This document shows positions 26,420 through 35,290 of a stretch of 64,000 nt of DNA, one piece after another. A model generated the notes under the pieces. The model did no database searches. It was not told where the DNA came from and worked only from the letters and a program-made list of their open reading frames with translations. The DNA is from Alistipes sp. Lineage in GTDB: Bacteria; Bacteroidota; Bacteroidia; Bacteroidales; Rikenellaceae. A program made the position numbers and the translations under genes. The stretch's first letter is position 1, and the number at the start of each line of letters is the position of its first letter. Location of the stretch: contig JAGBEH010000006.1 in assembly GCA_017937125.1 (NCBI GenBank), positions 1-64,000 on the forward strand, written 5' to 3'.

Positions 26420-26950
26420 TCATTCGACGAACACGACCGATGCCGCGTCGTCGTGCTCGGGCAAGGATGCGGGATGAAAATCGGAATATCCCGCCGCGAT
26501 TACGCACAGGATGCTCCAACCGTCGGGTACGGGCAGCAGCGTACGCAGATACCCTTCGGCCGACTCGCCGTCGGGCTCGCCTTGCAGTCGCGGACGGCCT
26601 TCGACGTGCACCCAGCACGAAGCAAGCCCCTCGTCCACGCAGGCGAGTTGCAGCACTGTGGCGGAAATGGCGCTGTTTATGTTCCACATCGGCGAGGCCT
26701 CCCTGTCCCCCGCAATGACGAATGCCATCGGTGCGTTTTTCAGGAAAGCCGAACCGTAATCGCGCATCTCGGCCATACGGGCGATCTTTTCACGGTCGGT
26801 GACGACCATAATGCGCGTCGAGCGCGAATTGCGCGACGAGGGAGCCGTAAACGCCGCTTCGAGCAGCCGATCGACGACTTCTCGCGGAACGGGACGGTCC
26901 GTGAATTTGCGTGTGCTGCGGCGTGCCGCCAGAATCTGCTTCAGTTCCAT
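26420..26950 (-). CDS. Nitroreductase-family FMN protein
   Basis: A 176-residue nitroreductase. It opens with LKQILAARRSTRKFTDRPVP, the classic FMN-phosphate binding Arg-Arg-Ser segment, followed by AAFTAPSSRNSR (the A-P-S-x-x-N motif). Such proteins use FMN and NAD(P)H to reduce nitro compounds or quinones; the natural substrate is unknown. Length is typical for the short class. The start is the ATG at 26950; an in-frame extension upstream covers the promoter (TATTTTTG at 26985-26978). Confidence 0.87.
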   Translation of the reverse strand: MELKQILAARRSTRKFTDRPVPREVVDRLLEAAFTAPSSRNSRSTRIMVVTDREKIARMAEMRDYGSAFLKNAPMAFVIAGDREASPMWNINSAISATVLQLACVDEGLASCWVHVEGRPRLQGEPDGESAEGYLRTLLPVPDGWSILCVIAAGYSDFHPASLPEHDDAASVVFVE

Positions 26951-26977
26951 AACGGTGTGTTTTTTACTTTCCGAATA

Positions 26978-27006
26978 CAAAAATAGTGAAAAAACGGTTA
27001 TATTTG
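26978..27006. promoter_or_regulatory. Divergent promoters, nitroreductase / HAD phosphatase
   Basis: A minus-strand TATTTTTG box (26985-26978) faces the nitroreductase gene, and a plus-strand TATATTTG box (26999-27006) faces the HAD gene 18 bp upstream of its ATG. The two start regions are only 73 bp apart, so they must share upstream DNA. Neither has a clear -33 TTTG. Confidence 0.6.
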
Positions 27007-27023
27007 TAAAAACATTTTCTCCA

Positions 27024-27863
27024 ATGGAAAAAAGACCCACCGTAGCTTTGATCTACGATTTCGACGGGACGCTGTCGCCCGGCAATATGCAGGAGTACGA
27101 TTTCATCCCCGCTGTCGGCAAGAGCAACAAGGAGTTCTGGACCGAAGCCAATTCGCTGGCGGAAGACCAGGATGCCGACCGCATATTGACATATATGGCC
27201 AAGATGATACAGGAGGCCAAGTCGAAAGGGCTGTCGCTACGCCGCGAAGCGTTTCAGGAATCGGGGCGTAAAATCCATCTTTACGACGGTGTGCGCGAGT
27301 GGTTCGCCCGCATAAACGAATACGGTGCCGCACGCGGCATCGAGGTGGTGCACTACATCAACTCTTCGGGGCTGAAAGAGATAATCGAGGGAACGGAGAT
27401 AGCGCACGAGTTCCGCAAGATCTACGCCTGCACGTTCCTTTACGATGTGGACGGCATAGCCTACTGGCCGGGGGTAGCGGTGAACTACACCAACAAGACG
27501 CAGTTCATATTCAAGATAAACAAGGGCGTCGAGTCGGTGTTCGACAGCACGCAGGTAAACCGTTTCATCGAGGAGAAAGACCGCCCCGTGCCGTTCCGCA
27601 ATATGATATACGTCGGCGACGGGACTACCGACATACCGTGTATGCGTTTAGTGAAGAACTTCGGCGGCCACTCCATTGCAGTATACAACCCTATGGAAAA
27701 AGGCGCGCGCAAGGAGATGAGCACGCTTATTCGCGACAACCGTGTCAGCCACGTATGTCCGGCCGATTATACCGACGGTTCGGAGATAGACACCGTCGTC
27801 AAGACCATAATCGACAAGATTGCGATCGATACGCGCCTCGACCGATTGGGCATAACGCGGTAG
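27024..27863 (+). CDS. HAD-family phosphatase
   Basis: A 279-residue haloacid dehalogenase-like hydrolase. Motif I is IYDFDGTLSPG with both catalytic aspartates, motif II is INSSG, a conserved Lys lies in the ARKEMSTLI region, and motif IV is GDGTTDIPCM. The cap arrangement and the phosphoserine phosphatase-like motif I suggest a small phosphorylated metabolite as substrate, which cannot be named. Start is the ATG giving MEKRPTV. Confidence 0.87.
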   Translation: MEKRPTVALIYDFDGTLSPGNMQEYDFIPAVGKSNKEFWTEANSLAEDQDADRILTYMAKMIQEAKSKGLSLRREAFQESGRKIHLYDGVREWFARINEYGAARGIEVVHYINSSGLKEIIEGTEIAHEFRKIYACTFLYDVDGIAYWPGVAVNYTNKTQFIFKINKGVESVFDSTQVNRFIEEKDRPVPFRNMIYVGDGTTDIPCMRLVKNFGGHSIAVYNPMEKGARKEMSTLIRDNRVSHVCPADYTDGSEIDTVVKTIIDKIAIDTRLDRLGITR

Positions 27864-27885
27864 CCTCCCGAACGGCGCTTCGAGC

Positions 27886-27911
27886 GGGGGGGGTGAATTG
27901 TGTTATATTTG
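27886..27911 (+). promoter_or_regulatory. -7 box preceded by a poly-G tract
   Basis: TATATTTG at 27904-27911 is the probable -7 element for the outer-membrane protein gene. A run of eight G (27886-27893) occupies the space where the promoter spacer would be; the -33 position holds only a weak TTCG. Length change in the G-run would alter promoter spacing. Confidence 0.5.
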
Positions 27912-27943
27912 CGGTCGATAACCGACTGGGAAATTTCGAATTT

Positions 27944-28705
27944 ATGAAGAGACTGTTTTTATCTGCAATTCTGCTCGCGGCGTTTCCCGCCGTTCTGCTC
28001 GCACAGGGAACAGAGACCGTGCAGGGAGCGGAAGCGCAGTTCGCGCAGGAGGCTCCGTCGAAGCAGAAGACACGACTCGTGCAGAATGCGACGCCCGTGC
28101 AGGGGACTTCGCTCACGCAGGACGCATTGCCTGCGGCAAGAAAGCGGACGCCGTTCGTCAGGCAGCACGAACTGCGGCTGACGGCGGGAGCCTATCCCGT
28201 AATTCCGTTTATAAATTGGACTTGCTGCGGGGAAGACTATTTTTACGATATGAATTACGACAGCACTTATCGCGGGGCGGAATATACGTGCGGTGCGTGG
28301 TCGCTGTCGTACGACTACCGTTTCAAAAAGTGGTTCGATCTGGGGTTGGTATTCTCCTACTACGGAATATACAGCAAATCGTACGATGCCGACAACGGAG
28401 CGTTCGTCGCACGCAACCGTGCACATTATCTTACCGTTATGCCTATGGTGCGTTTTACGTGGCTCAACAGGGAGTGGGTGCGTATGTACTCTTCGGTCGG
28501 ATTGGGTGCGACATTCGGTTTCGGACGGAGGGATTACGACAACGGTCCCTTCGACGACTCGATTTTCGCCTTTCAGCTTACACCGATAGGCATTGCCGTC
28601 GGCCGCTCGTTCTTCGGTTTCGCCGAAGTCGGCGTAGGTGCGCAGGGTGCGTTGATGATAGGTGTAGGTTACAAGTTCAAACCCAAAAACGGGAGCTTAA
28701 GATGA
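27944..28705 (+). CDS. Outer-membrane beta-barrel protein
   Basis: A 253-residue exported protein with a signal peptide ending near residue 20 (VLLAQG). Residues 21-65 are a Gln/Thr/Ala-rich, low-complexity stretch with several VQG/TQ/AQ near-repeats. From about 70 onward the alternating aromatic and hydrophobic pattern (ELRLTAGAYPVIPF, WSLSYDYRF, LGLVFSYYG, and a final GVGYKFK) is typical of an 8-stranded porin-like barrel. No precise family. It overlaps the next lipoprotein gene by 4 bp (ATGA), so the two are likely partners in the outer membrane. Confidence 0.75.
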   Translation: MKRLFLSAILLAAFPAVLLAQGTETVQGAEAQFAQEAPSKQKTRLVQNATPVQGTSLTQDALPAARKRTPFVRQHELRLTAGAYPVIPFINWTCCGEDYFYDMNYDSTYRGAEYTCGAWSLSYDYRFKKWFDLGLVFSYYGIYSKSYDADNGAFVARNRAHYLTVMPMVRFTWLNREWVRMYSSVGLGATFGFGRRDYDNGPFDDSIFAFQLTPIGIAVGRSFFGFAEVGVGAQGALMIGVGYKFKPKNGSLR

Positions 28706-29472
28706 GACGTTTGATAATGATATTGGCTGCGGCCGTCGCATTGACGGGCTGCAAAATAGAGGAAGCCGAGTCGTACGAACCCACACGCAGAGGCTACTTT
28801 ATGTTTCGGGATGCCGAGGAAGAGCTTGTCGGCATTATGGACGATGTTATCCGCGTGTTCTTCTTCGATCTCTACTACTCGGCTACGGAGGAGGAGAAGG
28901 AGAATATCCATAATCGCTATTTCTATACGTCCCGCATATACAGCAAGGGCGACGAGTGGCACATCGTCGATATAAACCGCGAGATGATAATCTGCACGGG
29001 CGGAAAGTCGCTCCACGAGGAAGGAACGACATGGCGGTATCGCTATGCGGATACGCACTATTCGAACGAGAGCGATATGCCGTCACTGACGAGCCGTGCG
29101 AAGGATGGTACGGAAGAGATGCTTTACGATTTCGCGTTGCCGTACGGCCGCGGCCTGCTGGAATTCGCCCCTCGCCATATGAGCCAGAACCTGTCCGACG
29201 GAACGGTACGCTATTGGGTGGAAACGACTGTCTCGGGTATCGGCGAATTCGTCTGCGAGCACCGTTATTATCGAGAGGACACCTTAAGCTGCGAGATAAC
29301 CGAGCCGTTGTCATACAATTCGTGGCACAGGAGTTTCAGAGACGGGATAATGAAACTCACGGCTTACGTCGGAGAGGAAAAACGCGAAGCCGAAGCGAAG
29401 TACATTATGCAGAACAACAATAGGATGGCCGTACTGATTAAATACAACGGGTTATTCCAAACTTATTATTAG
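28702..29472 (+). CDS. Lipoprotein co-expressed with the barrel protein
   Basis: A 256-residue lipoprotein with a very short signal (lipobox LTGC, Cys17) followed by Lys-Ile-Glu-Glu. The mature part has a helical acidic region (about 35-70) followed by beta structure. No domain recognised. Translational coupling to the upstream barrel gene suggests the two form a pair in the outer membrane (inference). It ends 5 bp before rdgB. Confidence 0.72.
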   Translation: MRRLIMILAAAVALTGCKIEEAESYEPTRRGYFMFRDAEEELVGIMDDVIRVFFFDLYYSATEEEKENIHNRYFYTSRIYSKGDEWHIVDINREMIICTGGKSLHEEGTTWRYRYADTHYSNESDMPSLTSRAKDGTEEMLYDFALPYGRGLLEFAPRHMSQNLSDGTVRYWVETTVSGIGEFVCEHRYYREDTLSCEITEPLSYNSWHRSFRDGIMKLTAYVGEEKREAEAKYIMQNNNRMAVLIKYNGLFQTYY

Positions 29473-29477
29473 TATCG

Positions 29478-30056
29478 ATGGAGATAATTTTCGCAACCAA
29501 CAATGCCCACAAGTTAAACGAAGTGCAGGCCGTATTGGGCGACGGCTTCCGTCTGCTTACGCCGCGCGAGTGCGGCATTATGGAGGATATTCCCGAGACG
29601 CAGGCTACGCTCGAAGGCAATGCGCTGCAAAAGGCGCGTTACCTGTATGAACACACGGGTCGCGACTGCTTCGCCGACGATACGGGGCTCGAAGTGGCGG
29701 CACTCGGCGGAGCCCCGGGGGTGCATTCGGCACGGTATGCCACCGACGGGCACGATTTCGCGGCCAACAACCGTCTGCTGCTGAAAAATATGGAGGGTGT
29801 CGCCGACCGCCGCGCCCGCTTTCGCACGGTCGTAGCTTTGATACTCGACAATAAAGAGTATCTTTTCGAGGGCATTGTCGAGGGGCGCATCGCCGAGGCG
29901 GAGAGCGGTGCCGAAGGATTCGGCTACGACCCTCTGTTCGTTCCCGACGGGTTCGACCGTACGTTCGCCGAGATGTCCGCGGAGGAGAAAAATGCCGTTT
30001 CGCATCGCGGCCGCGCCGTCCGCAAACTCGCAGAATTCCTGCACTCGATTTCCTGA
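29478..30056 (+). CDS. rdgB: Non-canonical purine NTP pyrophosphatase (RdgB/HAM1)
   Basis: A 192-residue house-cleaning enzyme that hydrolyses dITP and XTP to the monophosphate, keeping deaminated purines out of DNA. FATNNAHKLNEV (nucleotide and metal binding), the ADDTGLEV catalytic motif, PGVHSARYA and FGYDPLFVP are all intact. Normal length. It follows the lipoprotein by 5 bp and is probably on the same transcript. Confidence 0.96.
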   Translation: MEIIFATNNAHKLNEVQAVLGDGFRLLTPRECGIMEDIPETQATLEGNALQKARYLYEHTGRDCFADDTGLEVAALGGAPGVHSARYATDGHDFAANNRLLLKNMEGVADRRARFRTVVALILDNKEYLFEGIVEGRIAEAESGAEGFGYDPLFVPDGFDRTFAEMSAEEKNAVSHRGRAVRKLAEFLHSIS

Positions 30057-30167
30057 TCCGCATACGCCCGCAACGTCGAGAACCTTTTCGAGCGGCAGGT
30101 TGTGACCCTCGGCGACGTTGCCGCAGAGTCGCAGGTTCGGCTTTGCAGCCCCGTTTGCAACCCCGTC

Positions 30168-30197
30168 AAAAAACAAGTCCCGCCGAAAGCGGGACTT
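30168..30197 (-). terminator. Terminator of the folE end of the recJ-folE operon
   Basis: A perfect 9-bp stem (30175-30183 with 30189-30197) with a CGAAA loop; on the minus strand it is followed by TTTTTT (30173-30168). It ends about 30 bp past the folE stop and can also slow plus-strand transcription from rdgB. Confidence 0.85.
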
Positions 30198-30200
30198 CTG

Positions 30201-30806
30201 CTATCTGTATTCGTGGCTTATCAGCGTCATAAACTCCTCGCGCGTTCGCGGGTCGGATAGGAAGATACCCGTAAATGCCGATGTCGTGGTGGCCGAGCTC
30301 TGCTTCTCCACGCCGCGCATCTGCATACACATATGGCTCGCCTCGATAACGACCGCCACACCCATAGGGTTCAGCGCCTCCTGTATGCAGTCGCGTATCT
30401 GCACCGTAAGCCGCTCCTGCACCTGCAACCGCCGCGCGAAACACTCGACCACGCGGGCGATTTTCGACAGCCCCGTGATACGCCCGTTGGGGATGTAGGC
30501 CACGTGCGCTTTGCCGTAGAACGGCAGCAGATGGTGCTCGCACACCGAGTACAGCTCTATATCCTTGACGAGCACCATTTGTTTGTACTCCTCCCTGAAT
30601 ATCGCCGAGCGTATTATCTCTATCGGGTCTTCGGCATAGCCCTTGGTTATGAACGACATAGCTTTCGCCACGCGCTCGGGCGTCTTCAGAAGCCCTTCGC
30701 GTTCGGGGTCTTCGCCCAACAGCCGCAATATCTCGCGGTAGTGCTCTTTCAGCTTCTCTATGGTCTCGGGGACATATATGTCCTCGCGCTTGTAGTTCCT
30801 CTCCAT
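30201..30806 (-). CDS. folE: GTP cyclohydrolase I
   Basis: A 201-residue enzyme that converts GTP to 7,8-dihydroneopterin triphosphate, the first step of folate (and queuosine/pterin) synthesis. The zinc and substrate residues are clear: [24 protein letters not shown] and the SSATTTSAF end. It begins 1 bp after the recJ stop codon region and is co-transcribed. folB, the third folate-pathway step, lies at 44.2 kb in this same window. Confidence 0.96.
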   Translation of the reverse strand: MERNYKREDIYVPETIEKLKEHYREILRLLGEDPEREGLLKTPERVAKAMSFITKGYAEDPIEIIRSAIFREEYKQMVLVKDIELYSVCEHHLLPFYGKAHVAYIPNGRITGLSKIARVVECFARRLQVQERLTVQIRDCIQEALNPMGVAVVIEASHMCMQMRGVEKQSSATTTSAFTGIFLSDPRTREEFMTLISHEYR

Positions 30807-30807
30807 A

Positions 30808-32574
30808 TCACTGTTTAGTAACGGGCTTTATGTCCTTTATGCGCAGCTGCGTCGAAACCGTTCCGCGATAGTGGTTCTCGACTATCTGATAACATACGTC
30901 TATCGGTTTGCCAGCACGTATCCATTGATAGTGGGTCGGCTGCTGGAACGCTATCGTCTGAACGGTCGTATTGGGTTTCTCGCGCTGCACCAGATCCATA
31001 CGCAGATGTTCGAGATCGGCGCCCACGAGCTTCGCATCGCCGTGATTGCTTACCGAGTAGCTCGCGAATACGGGAGCCGCATTCCCCGGTCCGAACGGCT
31101 GGAAACGGTTGAGCTGACGGCTGAAGTCGGGAGTGATGTCCGAGAACAGCAGCTTGCTGTCGATGTCTACCTGAGGCACGAGCGTCTGCGGGTCGATATT
31201 CTGTTCTACGTAGTCGTTGAAACGGCGCGTGAACTCCTCGACATTCTCGGGACGCATCGTAAGCCCCGCGGCATACATATGGCCGCCGAAGTTTTCGAGC
31301 AAGTCCGAGCACGACTCGACCGCCTGATAGAGGTCGAAGCCGGGGATGGAGCGTGCCGAACCCGTAACCAATCCGTTGCTCATCGTCAGCACGACGGTCG
31401 GACGGTAGTAAGTCTCTATCAGACGCGACGCGACGATGCCGACGATGCCCTTCATCCATTTGGGGTTGTAGACCACCGTGCTCTTGCGTCTCTTGAGTTC
31501 GGGATTGCTCTCGATGAGTTTGTGCGCTTCGAGAGTTACGCTGCGGTCGATATTCTTGCGGTCCTGATTGAACGAGTCGATGACGTTGCCGAACTCGCGC
31601 GCCGATTTGGCGTTGCCCTCCACGAGCAGTTCGACGGCGGCATACCCGCCCGACGGTGCGGCATTTTCATCGTTTTCGTCCATACGCATACGCCCCGCCG
31701 CATTGATGCGGGGGCCTATCTTGAATACGATGTCGTCGATGGAAATGGTGTGCGTGTCGAGCCCGCAGATGCGGATTATCGACGACAGACCTTCCGACGG
31801 CGTGCGGTTGAGCTGCTCCAATCCGAAATGTGCCAGTATGCGGTTCTCATCGACCAAAGGGACGATGTCCGACGCTATGCTGACTACCAGCAGGTCCAGA
31901 AGATCGGCGATGCGCTCGAACGGAATACCGTTCTTCAGAGCATATGCCTGTACGAGTTTGAAGCCGACGCCGCAGCCCGACAGTTCGTCGAACGGATATG
32001 TGCAATCGACGCGTTTCGGGTCGAGGACGGCTACCGCCTGCGGAATTTCGTCGGCGGGGAGATGATGGTCGCAGATGATGAAATCGACACCCTTCTGCTT
32101 CGCATAGACTACTTTTTCTGTGGCTTTGATGCCGCAGTCCAAAGTAATGACCAGACCGACCCCTTTGCGGGCGGCGTAGTCGATACCCTTCAGCGATATG
32201 CCGTAACCTTCGGTATATCGGTCGGGGATGTAGAACAGCAGATTTTTGTGGCCTATGCGGCGCAGGAACTTGTAGACCAGCGCCACGGCCGTAGTCCCGT
32301 CCACGTCGTAGTCGCCGTAGACCATAATCTTCTCTCCCGAACGTACGGCCTGCTCTACGCGTGCCACCGCCTTGTCCATATCCTTCATCAGGAACGGATC
32401 GTGCAAGTCCGCCAGCGAGGGATTGAAGAACTTATCCGCTTTTTCTACCGTGTCTATGCCTCTTTGTACCAGCAGGTTCGCCAAAACGGGGGAGAGACCG
32501 AGCGCGGCGGACAGCTTCTCCGCCGCACGGACATCGCCCTGCGGTTTGACGACCCATCTTTTGTCTATGGGCAT
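30808..32574 (-). CDS. recJ: Single-stranded-DNA-specific exonuclease RecJ
   Basis: A 588-residue DHH-family 5'-3' exonuclease used in recombination and mismatch repair. DYDVDGTTA (motif I), DCGIKATE (motif II), CDHHLPADE (motif III DHH) and the DHHA1 domain signatures in the middle ([23 protein letters not shown] and [10 protein letters not shown]) are present, followed by a C-terminal OB domain. Length is normal. It is 5 bp downstream of lipB and 1 bp before folE, so lipB-recJ-folE form one unit. Confidence 0.96.
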   Translation of the reverse strand: MPIDKRWVVKPQGDVRAAEKLSAALGLSPVLANLLVQRGIDTVEKADKFFNPSLADLHDPFLMKDMDKAVARVEQAVRSGEKIMVYGDYDVDGTTAVALVYKFLRRIGHKNLLFYIPDRYTEGYGISLKGIDYAARKGVGLVITLDCGIKATEKVVYAKQKGVDFIICDHHLPADEIPQAVAVLDPKRVDCTYPFDELSGCGVGFKLVQAYALKNGIPFERIADLLDLLVVSIASDIVPLVDENRILAHFGLEQLNRTPSEGLSSIIRICGLDTHTISIDDIVFKIGPRINAAGRMRMDENDENAAPSGGYAAVELLVEGNAKSAREFGNVIDSFNQDRKNIDRSVTLEAHKLIESNPELKRRKSTVVYNPKWMKGIVGIVASRLIETYYRPTVVLTMSNGLVTGSARSIPGFDLYQAVESCSDLLENFGGHMYAAGLTMRPENVEEFTRRFNDYVEQNIDPQTLVPQVDIDSKLLFSDITPDFSRQLNRFQPFGPGNAAPVFASYSVSNHGDAKLVGADLEHLRMDLVQREKPNTTVQTIAFQQPTHYQWIRAGKPIDVCYQIVENHYRGTVSTQLRIKDIKPVTKQ

Positions 32575-32579
32575 AATCT

Positions 32580-33551
32580 TCAGTTTTTATATATTTTAAC
32601 ATTCAAATTTTCGCTTAAGTGCTCGGTCAGTTTCCGTTTTACCTCTTCGATGTCGGGCGCGTAACCGAGCTCGCGCGCCATCGATGTCGCCCCCTTGTCG
32701 GTAAACCCGCAGGGGTTTATTATGTCGAACCTTTTAAGGTCGGTCGAGACGTTCAGCGCGAAGCCGTGCATAGTAATAAAACGCGAAGCCCGCACTCCTA
32801 TTGCGCATATCTTCCGCAACCGTCCGCAACCATCTGTTGCCGCTGTCCATCGTCGTAACCGTCCTCCGTTGTTGCCGTTGCCGCCGTTCGGCTGCGTGAA
32901 ATCCATCCCGTTTAGGTTCGTTCCCGCGAACGTTTCATCTTCGGGAGCCGTCCCCGAAAAATCCGCCCCTTCGCCGAGCCAGACTCCCGAAGCACCGCCG
33001 AGACGCCCCGCGCGTATGCCGTATTCGGCAACCGTATCGATAACGCTCTGTTCGAGCGCCGCGATATATTCGCGCAGCCCTATGCCTATGCGTTCGAGGT
33101 CGAGTATCGGGTAGCCGACTATCTGCCCTTCACCGTGAAAGGTTATGTCCCCGCCGCGGTCGATACGGTAAAACTCCGCGCCCGAAGCGCGCAAACGCTC
33201 CTCGCCGACTAACAGATTGCCTATCTTGCCGTGCTTGCCGAGCGTATAGACCGGCGGATGCTCGACCAGAAAGAGCGTCCCCGCCCTCTCGTCGTCGCAC
33301 AAACCCGACTTCTCGCCGTACGATCCTGCTTTTCCGTCGTCGCACAAACCCGACTGCGGCTCCGCGACCTCCGTCCGTGCCGTGCGGCAACTATCGTCCC
33401 GTCGGCTGTCGGAGAGCGAACCGGCGGAGTGCCCGTCGGCCGTCCCGCAGCTTTTGGCCGCCGTCATCGCATCGAACTCAGCACGTTGCAAATCCCAGCA
33501 CTGCCCGTAGTCCATACGGCCCAAGTCTCTGTACTCGACTTTCAATGTCAA
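32580..33551 (-). CDS. lipB: Octanoyl-ACP:protein octanoyltransferase with two large insertions
   Basis: A 323-residue LipB, compared with about 210-240 for the family. It transfers octanoate from ACP to lipoyl domains. The core is intact: VEHPPVYTLGKHG, RGGDITFHGEGQ, the Lys in RKICAIGVR and the catalytic Cys in INPCGFTDKG. Two segments without family counterpart interrupt it: about residues 31-88, Ser/Gly/Asp-rich and containing SGLCDD twice 15 residues apart, and about 198-246, Gly/Asn-rich (GGNGNNGG). The first corresponds to a perfect 20-bp direct repeat at 33291-33310 and 33336-33355. Both insertions keep the frame and lie where surface loops would be. Function is probably retained (inference). 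lipA is 63 bp upstream. Confidence 0.9.
   Translation of the reverse strand: MTLKVEYRDLGRMDYGQCWDLQRAEFDAMTAAKSCGTADGHSAGSLSDSRRDDSCRTARTEVAEPQSGLCDDGKAGSYGEKSGLCDDERAGTLFLVEHPPVYTLGKHGKIGNLLVGEERLRASGAEFYRIDRGGDITFHGEGQIVGYPILDLERIGIGLREYIAALEQSVIDTVAEYGIRAGRLGGASGVWLGEGADFSGTAPEDETFAGTNLNGMDFTQPNGGNGNNGGRLRRWTAATDGCGRLRKICAIGVRASRFITMHGFALNVSTDLKRFDIINPCGFTDKGATSMARELGYAPDIEEVKRKLTEHLSENLNVKIYKN
33291..33355. repeat. In-frame 45-bp-offset direct repeat inside lipB
   Basis: Two perfect 20-bp copies (33291-33310 and 33336-33355) are offset by 45 bp, i.e. 15 codons, within the first lipB insertion. This looks like a recent slipped-strand duplication. Confidence 0.85.
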
Positions 33552-33614
33552 AAATTTTTACGGAAGGAACCCGACGGCTTTTCCCTTACCGCGGGTCCGC
33601 ATCTCCCGATGGTC

Positions 33615-34499
33615 TTACCTCTTCATCCGCACGCTTTCCAAAGCCTGCTCGGCCATATACGACGACCGCACCAAGGGTGCGCTCGCGCAATAGGCGAAGC
33701 CTGCCTCCGAAGCCTGCCGTCGGTACTGCTCGAACTTCTCGGGAGTGATGTATTCCGCAACGGGATAGTGCTCCAGAGTAGGCCGCAGGTACTGACCCAA
33801 AGTTACGATCTCCACGCCCGCTTCGCGCAGGTCGTGCAAGGCTCGCAAAACTTCGTCATCGCTCTCGCCCAGACCGACCATAAGGCCGCTTTTGGTTACG
33901 GCGCCGTGCCCGCTGAGATACTTCAGCGTGGCCAGACTCGTACGATACTTCGCTTTCGAACGCACGAGGGGCGTCAGTCTTTCGACGGTTTCGATGTTGT
34001 GCCCGATAATGTCGGGCTCCGATGCCAGAACGACGTCCAATAATTCGGGTCGGGCATCGAGATCGGGAATAAGGAGCTCAATGGTTGCGTTTCGGTTTTT
34101 CGCTTTCACGGCACGGACGGTCTCCGCCCAATGTGCCGCACCTCCGTCGGGGAGGTCGTCGCGAGTAACGGATGTTACCACAACGTGCCGAAGTCCCATC
34201 AACGCCACGCTCTCCGCTATTTTCTGCGGCTCGTCGGCGTCGGGTTGCGACGGGCGTCCTGATTTGGTCGCACAGAAGCGGCAACTTCTCGTGCAAACGT
34301 CCCCCAGTATCATAAACGTGGCCGTACGTCTACTCCAGCACTCCGACTTGTTCGGGCACATTCCGCTGCTGCAAATAGTATGCAGCGAGTGCCTTTTTAC
34401 GATTCGATCGACCTCTGCGAACGCGGGGGTCTCGTGGAGCTTGATTTTAAGCCACTCGGGTTTTTTCAGTACGTTTACCTCGTCATACAACTTCGGCAT
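33615..34499 (-). CDS. lipA: Lipoyl synthase
   Basis: A 294-residue radical-SAM enzyme that inserts two sulfurs into protein-bound octanoate. The auxiliary cluster cysteines (CSSGMCPNKSEC), the radical-SAM motif CTRSCRFC and the C-terminal RSSY serine motif are all present. The start is the ATG giving MPKLYDE; an in-frame TTG ten codons upstream falls inside the promoter and is rejected. With lipB just downstream it makes the endogenous lipoylation pathway. Confidence 0.97.
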   Translation of the reverse strand: MPKLYDEVNVLKKPEWLKIKLHETPAFAEVDRIVKRHSLHTICSSGMCPNKSECWSRRTATFMILGDVCTRSCRFCATKSGRPSQPDADEPQKIAESVALMGLRHVVVTSVTRDDLPDGGAAHWAETVRAVKAKNRNATIELLIPDLDARPELLDVVLASEPDIIGHNIETVERLTPLVRSKAKYRTSLATLKYLSGHGAVTKSGLMVGLGESDDEVLRALHDLREAGVEIVTLGQYLRPTLEHYPVAEYITPEKFEQYRRQASEAGFAYCASAPLVRSSYMAEQALESVRMKR

Positions 34500-34526
34500 T
34501 TTAAGTTCATTATTTTCCAATTGGCA

Positions 34527-34558
34527 CAAATATAGCGGAATTTTTTATCATCTCCAAA
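34527..34558 (-). promoter_or_regulatory. Promoter of lipA-lipB-recJ-folE
   Basis: Minus strand: TTTG (34558-34555), 20 bp, TATATTTG (34534-34527). Full consensus; leader about 22 nt to the lipA ATG. Confidence 0.84.
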
Positions 34559-34613
34559 AAAATGCCCGACCCCGAGGGCCGCAACATTCGGCCGTGCGGT
34601 CGGAGACTTTCGG

Positions 34614-35210
34614 TCAGAACAACTCCAACTGCCCTATTTCGTGGTTGAACGTAAGGCGGTGATAGGGCGACAATCCGTATTTGCGTACGGCCAGACGGTG
34701 CTCGCGCGTAGGATAGCCCTTGTTTTGCGCCCAGCCGTACATAGGGTACTCCTCGGCTATGCGCATCATATACTCATCCCGATGCGTCTTGGCCAGAACG
34801 GATGCCGCCGCGATATCCGCATATTTGGCGTCGCCCTTGACTATGCACTTATACGGCAGTTCGAGGGTCGTACGGAAACGGTTGCCGTCTATGGCGAGGA
34901 ACTGCGGCTGCGGCTGCAAACGCCCGACAGCCAGCGTCATACCTTCGAACGAGGCATTGAGGATGTTGATTTCGTCGATACGCGCCGCCGAAATCTCCTG
35001 CACGGCCCACGCCACCGCCTCGCGCTCGATAACGTCGCGCAATATATTGCGGTTACGCTCCGTCATCTGCTTCGAATCATTGAGCAGCGGGTGGCTGAAA
35101 TCGCGCGGAAGAATCACCGCCGCGGCAAAGACGCTGCCCGCCAGACAGCCGCGCCCCGCTTCGTCGCAACCCGCTTCGAGCAGGTCGGTACAGAAAGAGT
35201 TCTCCAACAT
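34614..35210 (-). CDS. rnhB: Ribonuclease HII
   Basis: A 198-residue enzyme that cleaves RNA of RNA-DNA hybrids and single ribonucleotides in DNA. The catalytic start GCDEAGRGCLAGSV (Asp and Glu), LNDSKQMTE and the AKTHRDEYM region with the late Asp are typical. The start is ATG 35210, giving MLENSF; the frame is open upstream to a TTG lying on the -7 box. A TAACTTTG box at 35266-35259 (minus strand) is the likely promoter. Confidence 0.94.
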   Translation of the reverse strand: MLENSFCTDLLEAGCDEAGRGCLAGSVFAAAVILPRDFSHPLLNDSKQMTERNRNILRDVIEREAVAWAVQEISAARIDEINILNASFEGMTLAVGRLQPQPQFLAIDGNRFRTTLELPYKCIVKGDAKYADIAAASVLAKTHRDEYMMRIAEEYPMYGWAQNKGYPTREHRLAVRKYGLSPYHRLTFNHEIGQLELF

Positions 35211-35278
35211 ATCAGGTCCGTATTTTCGCTTTTCGGCAGATTTGCACTCCGCCGATGACAAAGTTACGTAAAAATAGA

Positions 35279-35286
35279 TAACTTTG
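35279..35286 (+). promoter_or_regulatory. -7 box 4 bp before an ATG
   Basis: TAACTTTG ends only 4 bp before the ATG of the next membrane protein gene, so the transcript should start at or within a few bases of the start codon (leaderless). A mirror box for rnhB is at 35266-35259, only 12 bp away. Confidence 0.5.
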
Positions 35287-35290
35287 TACT

